IMG/VR virus record: IMGVR_UViG_3300025112_000019
Span: 1 to 51,948 of that record
Length of the DNA: 51,948 bases
Direction: 5' to 3' (one strand)
DNA from: a virus
Shown: positions 16,251 to 23,903 of the stretch, piece by piece
Layout of the letters: each line of letters begins with the position of its first letter
How positions within the stretch are numbered: position 1 is the first letter of the stretch
Position numbers and translations under genes: made by a program
Notes under the pieces: model-generated
Seen by the model: only the letters and a program-made list of their open reading frames with translations
What the model was told of the DNA's origin: nothing
Database searches by the model: none

Positions 16251-18553
16251 AACGGAATATCCTCTTCATGGTGGCCGCGCATGCCGGTCAGGTCGAGCTC
16301 GGTCACCGCGTCCCAGTCCAGGGCCTTGCCAAGCTGCTGCTCCATGAAGATCCGGCAGCCCTCAAGGTCCTCGATCGTGTAGCCCCAAGCCCGCTTGACC
16401 TCGCCCTGGCCGTACTCACCTGGCTGCTCCAGCTTGACCCGTAGCTGGACACCAGAGCTGGCGGTGTCCGGGATCATCCGCCTGAGGCGGCGTGTAAAAT
16501 GAACCTGGTTCAAACGGCGGTTGATCCCGAGCTCCTTCATGTCGTCGATGTAGGCTTGGTGCAGGCTTGCCGTCACGACGTGACTGCCCCACTCGCAATG
16601 GGCTGGCAGCTCGCCCTCCCGAAGGAGCTTGAGCCACCAGCCCAGCTCAGGGGGTAGACTCTCCAGCTTCTGGTTGACCAGGCCACGGGTCATTGGCACG
16701 TCGCGAATGTCCCGGCCTGAGTAGTCCCGGTGCATCAGCTCGTGGAGCATGGCCTCGTAGCCGCCGTTCGTCAGCTCCTTCTGGATCTTGCCGAAATAAA
16801 CCCGGTCCTGCATCTTCTTGTCCGACACCTCAAACACCGCAAACCGGCGTTCTTCCAGGCCTGCCGGCACTACCCACTCATTGTTGCTGGCGACGATGAT
16901 GTGTAGCATGTTCCTAGCCTGCACGACGTCACGGCCCTTGCCCTCGATGGTCAGCGTCGGCTCCGTGATGATCGTCTTGAGGACCCCCTCCCCCTGCTTG
17001 TCCCCAGCCCAGAATGCCTCATCAGCAAACAAAAGTACGCAATCACGAAGATGCTGGTTGAAATGACCAAGAATATGCTTAGGTTGGGATACATGAAGAA
17101 AATGCTGGCCAAACAAATGACCGAGAGCCCGAGCAAGGATACCCTTACCGACTCCTCTCTTTCCCTGGAGCACCATCGCGACCTCGGCCTGCTTGTCAGG
17201 TTCCTGCACAGCATGCGCCATCCAGTCGAGGACCCACCCCGCATGTTCCTTGACGCCATGACATACCTCCATAAGAATGTGATCCTTGAGTGTGTCCCAG
17301 CTGCCCTGTACCGGGTCAACCCGGAAGCCCTGCCACAGGTTGTAGTGGTCCGGTGGGGCGTCGCCCTTGGGGACAAACACCAGCCGCTCGAACTGCCGCC
17401 GCCGTGAGTGGGCCAGCCACCAGCTGCCTAGCTTGGCGGTCTGCGGGTTGCCCTGGGCGTCGAACCCGATCAGGACCTGTTGGTTGCTGAAGAAGTCCCG
17501 GAACGCCGTGAAGCTCATCATGTGGTGCATGCGTCGGTCCATGGCCTCGTCCCAGCACTCCTCGGCCACGACCGTCTTGTTGCCGTCCTTGATGACGAAG
17601 TAGCGCTTGTTTATGTCGGTGATGGCCTGCTCGGCGTCGTCAGCGCCAGGTGGTGGCGGGGCCGACTCGTTGGGGTCGGTGGTGCTGGCCTCGTTGATCA
17701 GCTTGCGGACCGCCTCCTCACCGTCCCGTTGCAGGACGTCGTTGATGTCAGTCTTTTCCTCGCCGTCGTAGAGGGCAGGCCGGCAGGTCAGCACCTTGAC
17801 GCCCTGGCGCCTGAGCTTGTTGAGCTGTTTGGCCGAGGCCTTGGCCGCCTGGCTGTCAGGCGGGTCATGGTCGAGGACGACGATGACCTCGGTGCCAGCC
17901 GGTATCTTCAGCCTGCCAATGTTGGTCTGGCCCAGGGCCGCGATGGTCTGGTTGCCGGTGGCCTGCCAGACTGACAAGGCGTCCTCGACCCCCTCAGTGA
18001 CGCAGATGGGGGCGTGCCCTGGCAGCAGGACCCCGGCGCCGTCGAGCTTGCCGGTCGTCTTACGCTGGACCTTTAACGGGGCTTTTTCCCCATCGTCGAG
18101 GAAAAGCTGTTGATATCCTTGTATGACACCTCCGTCGGAATATGCAAGGCCGACCATGGCGCCATAGGTCTTACCGGCGAGTTTTCTGGCGGCGGGCTGG
18201 TATAGGACTGTTGGTGGAGGTAGGGCTGTAATCCCACGGCCAGCAAGATACGCCGCCGCCGGGCTCTTTTCAACAGGGACAAGTTGTTTGAGTAGGTCGG
18301 CATGTTTTCCTGCTCCGTTTACCTTGCCACGTACCTTGTGCGCGGTGCCATCCCAGAGGTCGCGCTTGGCGAGGACCGCCATGATGTCGTCGCGCTCGCA
18401 GCCGGCGTAGCACATGACCCCAAGGCTGCCGTCCGGGTTTTCCCAGAGCGATAGGCTTGGCTCGCTGTCGTCGTGCGACGGGCAAAGGCATGACCAGCCA
18501 TTACCGGCCTGCCGGCCCTTCAGCTGCCGGGCGATTTCTTCAATTGTTGCCAA
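16247..18553 (-). CDS. primase-helicase (CHC2-TOPRIM-P-loop)
   Basis: This replication protein has 768 residues. It has an N-terminal zinc-binding part (CLCPSHDD and CYAGC, residues 22-52), a TOPRIM domain with TEGVEDALSVW (186-196) and LDHDPPDS (227-234), an acidic Pro-rich linker near 290-305, and a superfamily 3/D5-like helicase domain. The helicase part shows Walker A GKRGVGKG (464-471), Walker B CVLLFADEAFW (505-515) and sensor region IIVASNNEWVVP. It should prime and unwind at the fork. The C-terminus is HHEEDIPF, nearly identical to the acidic tip of SSB proteins. The J-protein overlaps its 3' end, and a CACA-N6-TGTG site lies 42-55 bases before its start. Confidence 0.95.
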   Translation of the reverse strand: MATIEEIARQLKGRQAGNGWSCLCPSHDDSEPSLSLWENPDGSLGVMCYAGCERDDIMAVLAKRDLWDGTAHKVRGKVNGAGKHADLLKQLVPVEKSPAAAYLAGRGITALPPPTVLYQPAARKLAGKTYGAMVGLAYSDGGVIQGYQQLFLDDGEKAPLKVQRKTTGKLDGAGVLLPGHAPICVTEGVEDALSVWQATGNQTIAALGQTNIGRLKIPAGTEVIVVLDHDPPDSQAAKASAKQLNKLRRQGVKVLTCRPALYDGEEKTDINDVLQRDGEEAVRKLINEASTTDPNESAPPPPGADDAEQAITDINKRYFVIKDGNKTVVAEECWDEAMDRRMHHMMSFTAFRDFFSNQQVLIGFDAQGNPQTAKLGSWWLAHSRRRQFERLVFVPKGDAPPDHYNLWQGFRVDPVQGSWDTLKDHILMEVCHGVKEHAGWVLDWMAHAVQEPDKQAEVAMVLQGKRGVGKGILARALGHLFGQHFLHVSQPKHILGHFNQHLRDCVLLFADEAFWAGDKQGEGVLKTIITEPTLTIEGKGRDVVQARNMLHIIVASNNEWVVPAGLEERRFAVFEVSDKKMQDRVYFGKIQKELTNGGYEAMLHELMHRDYSGRDIRDVPMTRGLVNQKLESLPPELGWWLKLLREGELPAHCEWGSHVVTASLHQAYIDDMKELGINRRLNQVHFTRRLRRMIPDTASSGVQLRVKLEQPGEYGQGEVKRAWGYTIEDLEGCRIFMEQQLGKALDWDAVTELDLTGMRGHHEEDIPF

Positions 18554-18594
18554 GTCGTTCTACCCCTAGAGCGCGTGACCTGTATAGACCTTAA

Positions 18595-18608
18595 CACATA
18601 ATTTTGTG
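18595..18608. promoter_or_regulatory. CACA-N6-TGTG operator-like site (exact)
   Basis: CACA TAATTT TGTG lies in the 68-base gap between the stop of the cysteine-protease gene and the primase start. It shares the AT-rich centre of the other sites and lies 42-55 bases before the gene it probably controls. Confidence 0.6.
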
Positions 18609-18621
18609 GGTGTGTGCCGAT

Positions 18622-19170
18622 TTATTCAAGCACGGTAATCCTCCAGGGCATGTCTGGTAGCCTGACTCCTATACTGCCATGGGCTTGCCTTGCCTTGGCC
18701 CGTGTTTTTTGAACAATTCCAGCGTTCAGGCTCATAAACCAATGGTGATACGGGTTGGTGTCCGGCAACGCCCAAACATAATCATTTAGATCGCCGACCT
18801 GCCAGACCGTTTTTGGGTAGCGATTATCCAGCACCAATGAGCTCTTTTCTAAATCAACGGTGCAGACCATATGGTAACGATCGGCTAGGCTAGAATAAGT
18901 ATGGCCCCATTGGTCAGTAAAAGGTTCAACACAACAGGAGGTCAGGTTCACTAGATCTGGTGGAACACCGCTTTCCAAGCAGCCAACATATTTGCTCATG
19001 CCGAAGTTGTCACAGTCGCCATACCACTTGACGCCCAACACTGACTCATTCCAATATGATTTCCAATAGTCGGGCATGTGCCATTGTTCACTATCTCGTT
19101 TGTAGGTGCCAGTGTCCTCGACTATCTTGTGGACTTCATTGGCGATGTCTTCAATTTCATTGTCATCCAT
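18622..19170 (-). CDS. transglutaminase-like cysteine protease (BTLCP-like)
   Basis: The 183-residue protein resembles the bacterial transglutaminase-like cysteine peptidases, the superfamily that includes LapG. GDCDNFGMSKYVGCLESGVP (51-70) carries the nucleophile Cys53 in the usual G-D-C-x-x-F/Y setting. YHMV gives His100, and LVLDNRYP gives Asp115, completing a Cys-His-Asp triad. No signal peptide is visible, so it acts in the cytoplasm or after lysis. The ATG at 19170 is chosen over the upstream GTG (19212) because it overlaps the previous stop as ATGGATGA and follows AAGAAAGAG. The substrate is unknown. Its place among early small genes suggests action on a host or phage regulatory protein. 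Confidence 0.75.
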   Translation of the reverse strand: MDDNEIEDIANEVHKIVEDTGTYKRDSEQWHMPDYWKSYWNESVLGVKWYGDCDNFGMSKYVGCLESGVPPDLVNLTSCCVEPFTDQWGHTYSSLADRYHMVCTVDLEKSSLVLDNRYPKTVWQVGDLNDYVWALPDTNPYHHWFMSLNAGIVQKTRAKARQAHGSIGVRLPDMPWRITVLE

Positions 19171-19348
19171 CTTTTGGTACTCTTTCTTGGTTGGCGGTGT
19201 AACGTGCAGCACGATTATGAATTTCAGACAACGGCAACCTACTATCGGTTAGATGCTGGACCCACCGCCTATAGAGACGGGCTTCCTTTTTGGTAGGCCT
19301 CCTCCTCACTGGGCGTAAATCGCTGAAATCTATTAGGTCATCCATCAT
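19163..19348 (-). CDS. 61-residue basic unknown protein
   Basis: It starts MMDDLIDFSDL and continues with an Arg/Lys-rich helical part (RPVRRRPTKKEARLYRRW). Both ends overlap neighbours through ATG/TGA junctions, which supports a real cistron. GGGACAGG precedes the start inside the upstream gene. The basic character suggests nucleic acid or protein binding; no family recognised. Confidence 0.55.
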   Translation of the reverse strand: MMDDLIDFSDLRPVRRRPTKKEARLYRRWVQHLTDSRLPLSEIHNRAARYTANQERVPKDG

Positions 19349-19508
19349 CCTGTCCCTTTTTTAGAAGCTCGTCAGCCTTTTCTAAAGCGTCCTGCATACT
19401 CCATCCCACCTTGTACGCGCCAACCACTCGTTGAAGACAGGCCCGCAATTGCTGGATCTCATCGTTTTTGTCGAAGCAGCCCAAACAACCTGTTTCGCTG
19501 TCATTCAT
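19338..19508 (-). CDS. 56-residue unknown protein with CxxC
   Basis: The frame of 56 codons from the ATG at 19508 begins MNDSETGCLGCFDKNDEIQQL. A single CxxC near the N-terminus is followed by amphipathic helices. Its stop overlaps the start of the next gene (GATGATGGATGA) and its own start overlaps the preceding gene's stop. The unbroken chain of overlaps argues that it is translated. Function unknown. Confidence 0.55.
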   Translation of the reverse strand: MNDSETGCLGCFDKNDEIQQLRACLQRVVGAYKVGWSMQDALEKADELLKKGQDDG

Positions 19509-19710
19509 TATCTTCATTCCTTATTGCTTTAGCCAAGGCGGCTCTTGCTGCCTCGGAGATAATGGCTGGCGCGGTTAGCCTGTGGTTTTCCACGATCTTT
19601 GCAGCCCGGTCTCGCTCATCTCGGAGGGATTGGGCGGCGCGGCTAAAACTCAAATGCCTCTCCCGCACATCCCAAGCCCTACATCTTACAATCTCTTCAG
19701 CGAAGTCCAT
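19501..19710 (-). CDS. 69-residue helical unknown protein
   Basis: ATG at 19710 forms a TGATG junction with the lipoprotein gene upstream. The product is highly charged and helical (RERHLSFSRAAQSLRDERDRA, then IISEAARAALAKAIRNED). It could be a small DNA- or protein-binding factor. No recognised family. Confidence 0.55.
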   Translation of the reverse strand: MDFAEEIVRCRAWDVRERHLSFSRAAQSLRDERDRAAKIVENHRLTAPAIISEAARAALAKAIRNEDNE

Positions 19711-19940
19711 CACTCAGGCTTCTCATTGGTGCAGACCCACTTCTCCCATCGTTCAGGGTCAGCGCACATGGCGGTGTGGCTGGCCGGGCTGGCGACGGGC
19801 TTGCCGCGCTCCAGCTTGGTCGGCGGGGTGCAGCCGGTGAGCAGCATACCAACCACACTCAGCCACAGGAGAAAGAAGGTCACAAAGAAAAGCCGTGACA
19901 CTTCTATTGTCGGATCGAGTAGCCATCTGCATATCCTCAT
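19710..19940 (-). CDS. small lipoprotein
   Basis: The protein has 76 residues with ATG after AGGAGACTGAA. A basic N-terminus (MRICRWLLDPTIEVSR) precedes the hydrophobic stretch LFFVTFFLLWLSVVGMLLTGC. The last four residues (LTGC) are a lipobox, so Cys37 should be lipidated. The mature part of about 40 residues is polar, starts CTPPTK, and has two more cysteines. Phage lipoproteins of this size are usually o-spanins or superinfection-exclusion proteins. Because it sits in the early cluster, far from the lysis genes near 43000, exclusion seems more likely; this is inference. Confidence 0.65.
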   Translation of the reverse strand: MRICRWLLDPTIEVSRLFFVTFFLLWLSVVGMLLTGCTPPTKLERGKPVASPASHTAMCADPERWEKWVCTNEKPE

Positions 19941-19941
19941 T

Positions 19942-20244
19942 TCAGTCTCCTATTTCCCAATCATCAGCGACAAGGTCATCCAGTCTCGGATTCCAGGGCC
20001 AATCTCCGAGGTAGATTGTCTCATCTCTCAAGTGGAGGCCGGACTGCTTCATCTGGATTGGCCAGGATGTACGGCAAGCGGTCATGCCGGTGGCGAGGGA
20101 CCGAAGGAGGTGCGGGATGTTGAGCATCCGGTCACGGTCCTTGTCCTTCAGAAAATCCGGCCACCAGGGGCCTTCCTTCGCAATTGGCCCCGATGCCATC
20201 ATCTGGTCAAAAAACTTTCGTATGGCTTTTCTTCTAGTGACCAT
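19942..20244 (-). CDS. 100-residue unknown protein
   Basis: ATG at 20244 is preceded by TTTTGGAGGGTTGATCA, a strong ribosome site. The product starts MVTRRKAIRKFFDQMM and has several tryptophans (GPWWPDFLKD, DWPWNPRLDDLV) and an acidic C-terminus. It leaves one base before the lipoprotein gene. No family recognised; a soluble early protein. Confidence 0.6.
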   Translation of the reverse strand: MVTRRKAIRKFFDQMMASGPIAKEGPWWPDFLKDKDRDRMLNIPHLLRSLATGMTACRTSWPIQMKQSGLHLRDETIYLGDWPWNPRLDDLVADDWEIGD

Positions 20245-20247
20245 TGA

Positions 20248-20316
20248 TCAACCCTCCAAAAGGTAGTAGGTGGCAGCCTCGTAATCCGGCCAAGGATCCA
20301 CGCGACTGCCACCCAT
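20248..20316 (-). CDS. possible 22-residue micro-ORF
   Basis: In the 96-base gap between the SSB-like gene and the 100-residue gene, one ATG frame of 22 codons (MGGSRVDPWPDYEAATYYLL, then EG) ends where the next ribosome site begins. It has no convincing ribosome site of its own. It may be a leader peptide or chance. Confidence 0.22.
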   Translation of the reverse strand: MGGSRVDPWPDYEAATYYLLEG

Positions 20317-20340
20317 GACGAGCCTATCCCGTGGTGCAGG

Positions 20341-21162
20341 CTAAAACGGGATTTCGTCGTCAACCTCGTCACCGCCTTCCGACGGTGACTCAGCCTCGGA
20401 GTCGGCAGTCCCCTGACGCGACTCCTGCACCTTGACGATCCCGTCAAGGATTGCGGCGTGGAAATGACGGCCATCGACGTAGAGCTGCTCATCGTCGACA
20501 ATGCCCTCGGCCTTGATGTCCCAGTTGAACCAGTCACCGTCGTTGTTCGACTGAGGCACCGTGGTCAAGTGATAACGCCCACCGAACGTCGGCACCTGGC
20601 CCAAGGTACCATCAGCCTTGGTGTACCTGAGGGCTGCCATCAGGCTGACCCACTGCCGGCTCTTCTTGAGCTGGCTGCTGGTCATGCTGATCACGCCCTG
20701 TTGGGCACCATCCTTGCCCTCGACCAGGACGTAGTGGTACTTCGTCTCGACCAAGATGTTGCCGTTTGGCAGCACGTGCTTCTTGGTCTCCTCGTTGTAC
20801 GTCGTCCGGTGCTTGATGGGGTCGTCGATCTCATAGGCCTGGATGAACCCGCCGCCACTGTCACGCGGCGTCCACTCGACCTGCTTGGCGATGAACCCGC
20901 ACGGTGTGACAAAGATACCATCGTCGGAGTCTACGAGCTCCTTTGTAACCGTGTTGAAGATCATCCCCTCCTCGGCGCCCTTGATGTAGGCCCCATTCGA
21001 CTTGCTTGCCTGCGGGCTATTCGACTGCAGGATCGTCAAGAACGGGATGGCCATGTCATCGGTCGTCACGTTCTCCATGCCAGCACCGCTGTCCTCGTCG
21101 AACAGCGTGGTCGTTGCCGGCACGTTGGTCTTACCCTTTTTGGCAACAGCATTCCTTGCCAT
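20341..21162 (-). CDS. single-stranded DNA-binding-protein-like protein
   Basis: The 273-residue protein has the layout of phage SSB-like proteins. A mixed alpha/beta core begins with DMAIPFLTILQSNSPQ and includes KYHYVLVEGKDGAQQ. A low-complexity Ser/Glu linker follows, and an acidic tail ends in VDDEIPF. In E. coli SSB the tail ends DDDIPF and docks replication partners, so the tail here is strong evidence. The gene sits among replication genes. The primase-helicase ends in a near copy of this tail. The ribosome site GAGGAG lies a little far from the ATG. It would coat replication intermediates and recruit partners. Confidence 0.7.
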   Translation of the reverse strand: MARNAVAKKGKTNVPATTTLFDEDSGAGMENVTTDDMAIPFLTILQSNSPQASKSNGAYIKGAEEGMIFNTVTKELVDSDDGIFVTPCGFIAKQVEWTPRDSGGGFIQAYEIDDPIKHRTTYNEETKKHVLPNGNILVETKYHYVLVEGKDGAQQGVISMTSSQLKKSRQWVSLMAALRYTKADGTLGQVPTFGGRYHLTTVPQSNNDGDWFNWDIKAEGIVDDEQLYVDGRHFHAAILDGIVKVQESRQGTADSEAESPSEGGDEVDDEIPF

Positions 21163-21222
21163 GAGTGCATACTCCTCTATGCTTGTGGGTCGCCAGGCTC
21201 ATCCCCGCCTGACCTGGGGTTT

Positions 21223-21780
21223 TTATTCTGCCCTCTCGATCGTGGCCTTCTGGCCGATGAAGCCGTTGAACATCTCCAGCGGCACGGCCTCGCCCTTGGT
21301 GAGCTGCTCCCGCAGCCAGGCCTGCAGCGTCTGCGTGTGGACGCTTTCCTTCGCGGTGTAGTTGTACCCCTGGGCCTTGAGGTCCTCGAGCAGCTTGGCA
21401 GCCTTGGCGTCCTCATCCTTGCCGAAGTCTGTCTTGACCTGGTTTTTGATCAGGTCCCCGTGCCCGTTGTCGCGCAGCCAGGCCAGGGACTCCTCCCCCT
21501 TGGCCCCGGCCGGGATGCTGGCCCGGTAAAATGGCTTGACCTTGACCTTATTGCCGTTGCTCAGCGGCACCTCACCCATCCCAATCTCGGTCAGGGCCTC
21601 GGGCAGGTCGACCGTGCTGACCTTCTGGTGCTGGGCCTTGAGCTCCTTGACCCTGCCCTCCAGGTCCTCGATCTCGTCCTCGATCTTTGTCTGGAACTCG
21701 GCCAGGTTGGCGATCTTGGTGATGGCGTTGCCACCAACCACCTCGACGTCCTTGCTGTCTGCCTCAAAGTCGATGGTCAT
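21223..21780 (-). CDS. conserved early phage protein, coiled-coil N-terminus
   Basis: The protein has 185 residues. Residues 20-55 form a coiled coil (AEFQTKIEDEIEDLEGRVKE). A small domain follows with EVPLSNGNKVKVKPFYRASI and a segment around ESLAWLRDNGHGDLIKNQV. This pattern recurs beside SSB-like genes in marine phages, but I do not know a demonstrated function. A recombination or replication accessory role is possible. It overlaps the ThyX stop by 4 bases (ATGA). Confidence 0.65.
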   Translation of the reverse strand: MTIDFEADSKDVEVVGGNAITKIANLAEFQTKIEDEIEDLEGRVKELKAQHQKVSTVDLPEALTEIGMGEVPLSNGNKVKVKPFYRASIPAGAKGEESLAWLRDNGHGDLIKNQVKTDFGKDEDAKAAKLLEDLKAQGYNYTAKESVHTQTLQAWLREQLTKGEAVPLEMFNGFIGQKATIERAE

Positions 21781-22436
21781 TGGTCTTCTCCTATGTCACC
21801 GAACAGGATTGGTAGCCTATCCTTGAGCTTGGCCAATAGGGGCCTCATCAGGTCCTGCATCTGTGGGTGCGCCGCCTTGGCGGCGCGCAAGGTCAGAATG
21901 TGTCGCCACTCCCGAATGTTCGCCGTGACATCGATCTCCGTCTTGAGTGAGTTGGGCAGGACGGCGCGTGCCTCCTGTGGCTTGGCGTCGGCGTCAAGCA
22001 TCTGAAAGTAAAACCCTTCAGCCTCCAGCATGGCATTATGCCAGGCCCTTTGATCGATAGTCAGGATATCAGGAACTCCATCATCCCACCCAAACCATGA
22101 CGGGATGATAAAGGTGCACTCGCCCCCGAACTTGCCGTCGGCGTAGTTACAATAGCGTGTGCTCTCCTGGGCAAAGGCCGCGATCCGATGACGGACCAGC
22201 TCATGGGTGACGCCGCGGTCAGTGATGAACCGGACCCGTAGCGACTGGTGCTCGAGCATGGCGTGGTGGCCACGGCTGATGATCGACGCCACCAGCTTGT
22301 CTGCCGTGCCTGTATCGATCTTGTCCTCTGACTTGTAACAGAGGCGGGTGGACCGCTCCAGCTCCTCCATAATCCGACCGGCATTCCAATCGTTCAAGGG
22401 CGTCAGGATCTCATACGACTGGTGAATGAGCCGCAT
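21777..22436 (-). CDS. thyX: flavin-dependent thymidylate synthase
   Basis: ThyX makes dTMP from dUMP with FAD, NADPH and methylene-tetrahydrofolate. The 219-residue product from the ATG at 22436 (after GGGAGATACTGAG, overlapping the previous stop) has the ThyX signature RHRIAAFAQESTRY, matching R-H-R-x7-S, and the upstream HHAMLEHQSLRVRFITDRG. The C-terminal part has EWRHILTLRAAKAAHPQMQ. The length is normal for the family. An upstream extension to 22511 is in frame but lacks a ribosome site. A ThyA-family gene also lies at 28751-29620, so this phage has both folds; ThyX is the better candidate for true dTMP synthesis. Confidence 0.94.
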   Translation of the reverse strand: MRLIHQSYEILTPLNDWNAGRIMEELERSTRLCYKSEDKIDTGTADKLVASIISRGHHAMLEHQSLRVRFITDRGVTHELVRHRIAAFAQESTRYCNYADGKFGGECTFIIPSWFGWDDGVPDILTIDQRAWHNAMLEAEGFYFQMLDADAKPQEARAVLPNSLKTEIDVTANIREWRHILTLRAAKAAHPQMQDLMRPLLAKLKDRLPILFGDIGEDQ

Positions 22437-22437
22437 C

Positions 22438-22644
22438 TCAGTATCTCCCGTCGAGCCTGGAGACCACGTCGAGCACATGGGCCGCCTCAGGATTTTTGTT
22501 GAGTACCTCAAGTGCCTCCTCGATCTGGGCCAGCTGCTCCTTGAGGGCGTCTCGCTGTATGGTCAGCCGCTCGGTCACACTGGGCCTGGTAAGCGTGTGG
22601 CCACCCAGCATGGCAGCCTGCTTCTGGCCCTCTATCTGTGTCAT
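22438..22644 (-). CDS. 68-residue coiled-coil protein
   Basis: ATG is preceded by the common early leader (AGAGAGGAGAAG). The product has a polar N-terminus and one heptad helix (RLTIQRDALKEQLAQIEEAL). It is likely a dimerising small protein. It precedes ThyX with an overlapping stop/start. No family recognised. Confidence 0.6.
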   Translation of the reverse strand: MTQIEGQKQAAMLGGHTLTRPSVTERLTIQRDALKEQLAQIEEALEVLNKNPEAAHVLDVVSRLDGRY

Positions 22645-22658
22645 TTTTCTTCTCCTCT

Positions 22659-22973
22659 CTAAATCTCATAGATGTCAATCAGGACCGGGATGTATGTTTT
22701 CTCCTGTCGGTCCCATTTAAGCACCTGAAAGCGTCCGCTTGTCAGGTCTGACGCCATCGCCGTCGCCGTCGCCATGTAGACCGGGTCACCGATCAGAAGC
22801 AGGTAGTCGTCTGACGTGATGTCCCGCATCTTCTCCTCGAGCCTGGTCACGGTCGGGGTCGTGTCGACCAACGGGCCCTCGCCCGGTGGCAGCATGATCA
22901 CAAGGTCACCAAAGGCCTTGGCCGGTTGAATATTTTTATTGGAGACCTCCTGGGTCACGAAGACGGTTGGCAT
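22659..22973 (-). CDS. conserved early phage protein of unknown function
   Basis: This 104-residue protein begins MPTVFVTQEVSNKNIQPAK and ends with FQVLKWDRQEKTYIPVLIDI. The middle contains TPTVTRLEEKMRDITSDDYLLLIGDP. I recall this organisation in early regions of marine podovirus-like genomes, where it is conserved but uncharacterised. The gene has the AGAGAGGAGAG leader. A TTGTGG half-site lies about 45 bases upstream, near 23020, which may be a weak relative of the CACA-N6-TGTG sites. Confidence 0.65.
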   Translation of the reverse strand: MPTVFVTQEVSNKNIQPAKAFGDLVIMLPPGEGPLVDTTPTVTRLEEKMRDITSDDYLLLIGDPVYMATATAMASDLTSGRFQVLKWDRQEKTYIPVLIDIYEI

Positions 22974-23010
22974 CAGTTCTCTCCTCTCTTATAAGGTTAC
23001 TATACCATTA

Positions 23011-23400
23011 TCACTTATTGTGGAAAACTAACAAATTACGGGTAAAGGTTTCCCAATCATCATTGTTAAGTTCATCCACTAGTATTAGCTCACGATTTAG
23101 GGTGTTTGCCCGCCAGTGTTTAATCACCTGAGTGTCCCCATGAACAGTATCAGTAGAAACTATACTGAGCCCCATATTGTACCTGTTTAGTCGCTTGGCG
23201 AAGCCATTTTGGGTACCTGACAACCTTGGTGCCATCCCGGTTCGTTGGATCTTCAACTCGACCATAAACAGGCAGTTATACCCCATGACCAGGCAGTCTG
23301 GCACCCCGGTCACGGTGCTGGTCTCAAGCCTGGTCCAATACAAGTCAGGTTTGGTCTTGCGCTTGAGCAGTTGGTAGAGCTCGGCCTCAGTCGAGATCAT
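23011..23400 (-). CDS. PD-(D/E)XK nuclease (VRR-NUC-like)
   Basis: In 129 residues the core motif is complete. TVTGVPDCLVMGYN supplies G-x-P-D, LFMVELKIQRTG supplies E-L-K, and LSGTQNGFAKRLNRY supplies the following Gln/helix. This order (E-early, PD, ExK, Q) fits the VRR-NUC class of restriction-like nucleases, which act as flap or junction nucleases. In a phage replication block it would trim or resolve DNA intermediates before packaging. It overlaps the upstream gene by 14 bases. Confidence 0.78.
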   Translation of the reverse strand: MISTEAELYQLLKRKTKPDLYWTRLETSTVTGVPDCLVMGYNCLFMVELKIQRTGMAPRLSGTQNGFAKRLNRYNMGLSIVSTDTVHGDTQVIKHWRANTLNRELILVDELNNDDWETFTRNLLVFHNK

Positions 23401-23761
23401 CGGCCTGGTCCTGGGTCAGCGGTTGATAGGGATCGTGAAATAACTTTTGCTCCAGCAAAGTCATCCGGGCTTGCAGGTCGTGGACTATGGCCTCGACCTC
23501 CTCGATCAACCTGACCGTCTCCCACTCTGCCATATCGTCCTGACCGACTGGGTCAAGGTCATGGTCGCGTAGCTGCTGCTTCCGGGCCTTGGCCAGGGTG
23601 ATCAGGCCCTTCCGGGCAGCTGACAGCTCGCCCACCGAGACCGAGTTGTTGCGGGCCTCCTGGCCTAGGTCCCTGATCTCCTGCCGGTTGGTCGCCAACA
23701 CGCGGCGCATGCCACGGTTTTCAGCAAGCAGGTCGAGGTACGTCTCACGTTTGAGCCACAT
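23387..23761 (-). CDS. 124-residue coiled-coil unknown protein
   Basis: The start is placed at the ATG at 23761, which follows GGAGGCAAGA; longer in-frame starts lie inside the upstream gene. The product (MWLKRETYLDLLAENRGMRR) is charged and largely helical, with a final segment VRLIEEVEAIVHDLQARMTL likely to form a coiled coil. It precedes the PD-(D/E)XK nuclease and overlaps it, so the two may work together. No family recognised. Confidence 0.6.
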   Translation of the reverse strand: MWLKRETYLDLLAENRGMRRVLATNRQEIRDLGQEARNNSVSVGELSAARKGLITLAKARKQQLRDHDLDPVGQDDMAEWETVRLIEEVEAIVHDLQARMTLLEQKLFHDPYQPLTQDQADDLD

Positions 23762-23903
23762 TCTTGCCTCCATCTTTCTTGAAATCTTGCCAACTGCAGA
23801 TAGACCATAGCACAGCCAGCTCATACTGCAGTTTTGGTGGATCGTGCCACCACAAGGCACAGATGCCCGGCGACAGCTTGAACCACACCTCCCACTTGGT
23901 CAC
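23745..23903 (-). CDS. 52-residue Trp-rich unknown protein
   Basis: The GTG at 23903 overlaps the preceding stop (GAGTGACC). The frame of 52 codons runs MTKWEVWFKLSPGICALWWH and on through LQYELAVLWSICSWQDF. Six tryptophans and hydrophobic patches suggest membrane association or a compact fold. The ribosome site is weak, so expression would depend on coupling. It fills a 140-base gap that otherwise has no gene. Confidence 0.42.
   Translation of the reverse strand: MTKWEVWFKLSPGICALWWHDPPKLQYELAVLWSICSWQDFKKDGGKNVAQT

Noticed and set aside
19171-19212. GTG extension of the cysteine-protease gene
   Set aside because: It lies inside the upstream gene without a ribosome site, whereas the ATG at 19170 forms a stop/start overlap typical of this genome.
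20458-22005. 515-codon plus-strand frame
   Set aside because: It lies opposite the SSB-like, coiled-coil and ThyX genes, which have clear motifs and ribosome sites. Long antisense frames are expected in GC-biased codon usage, and the Leu/Val/Gly-rich product matches nothing.
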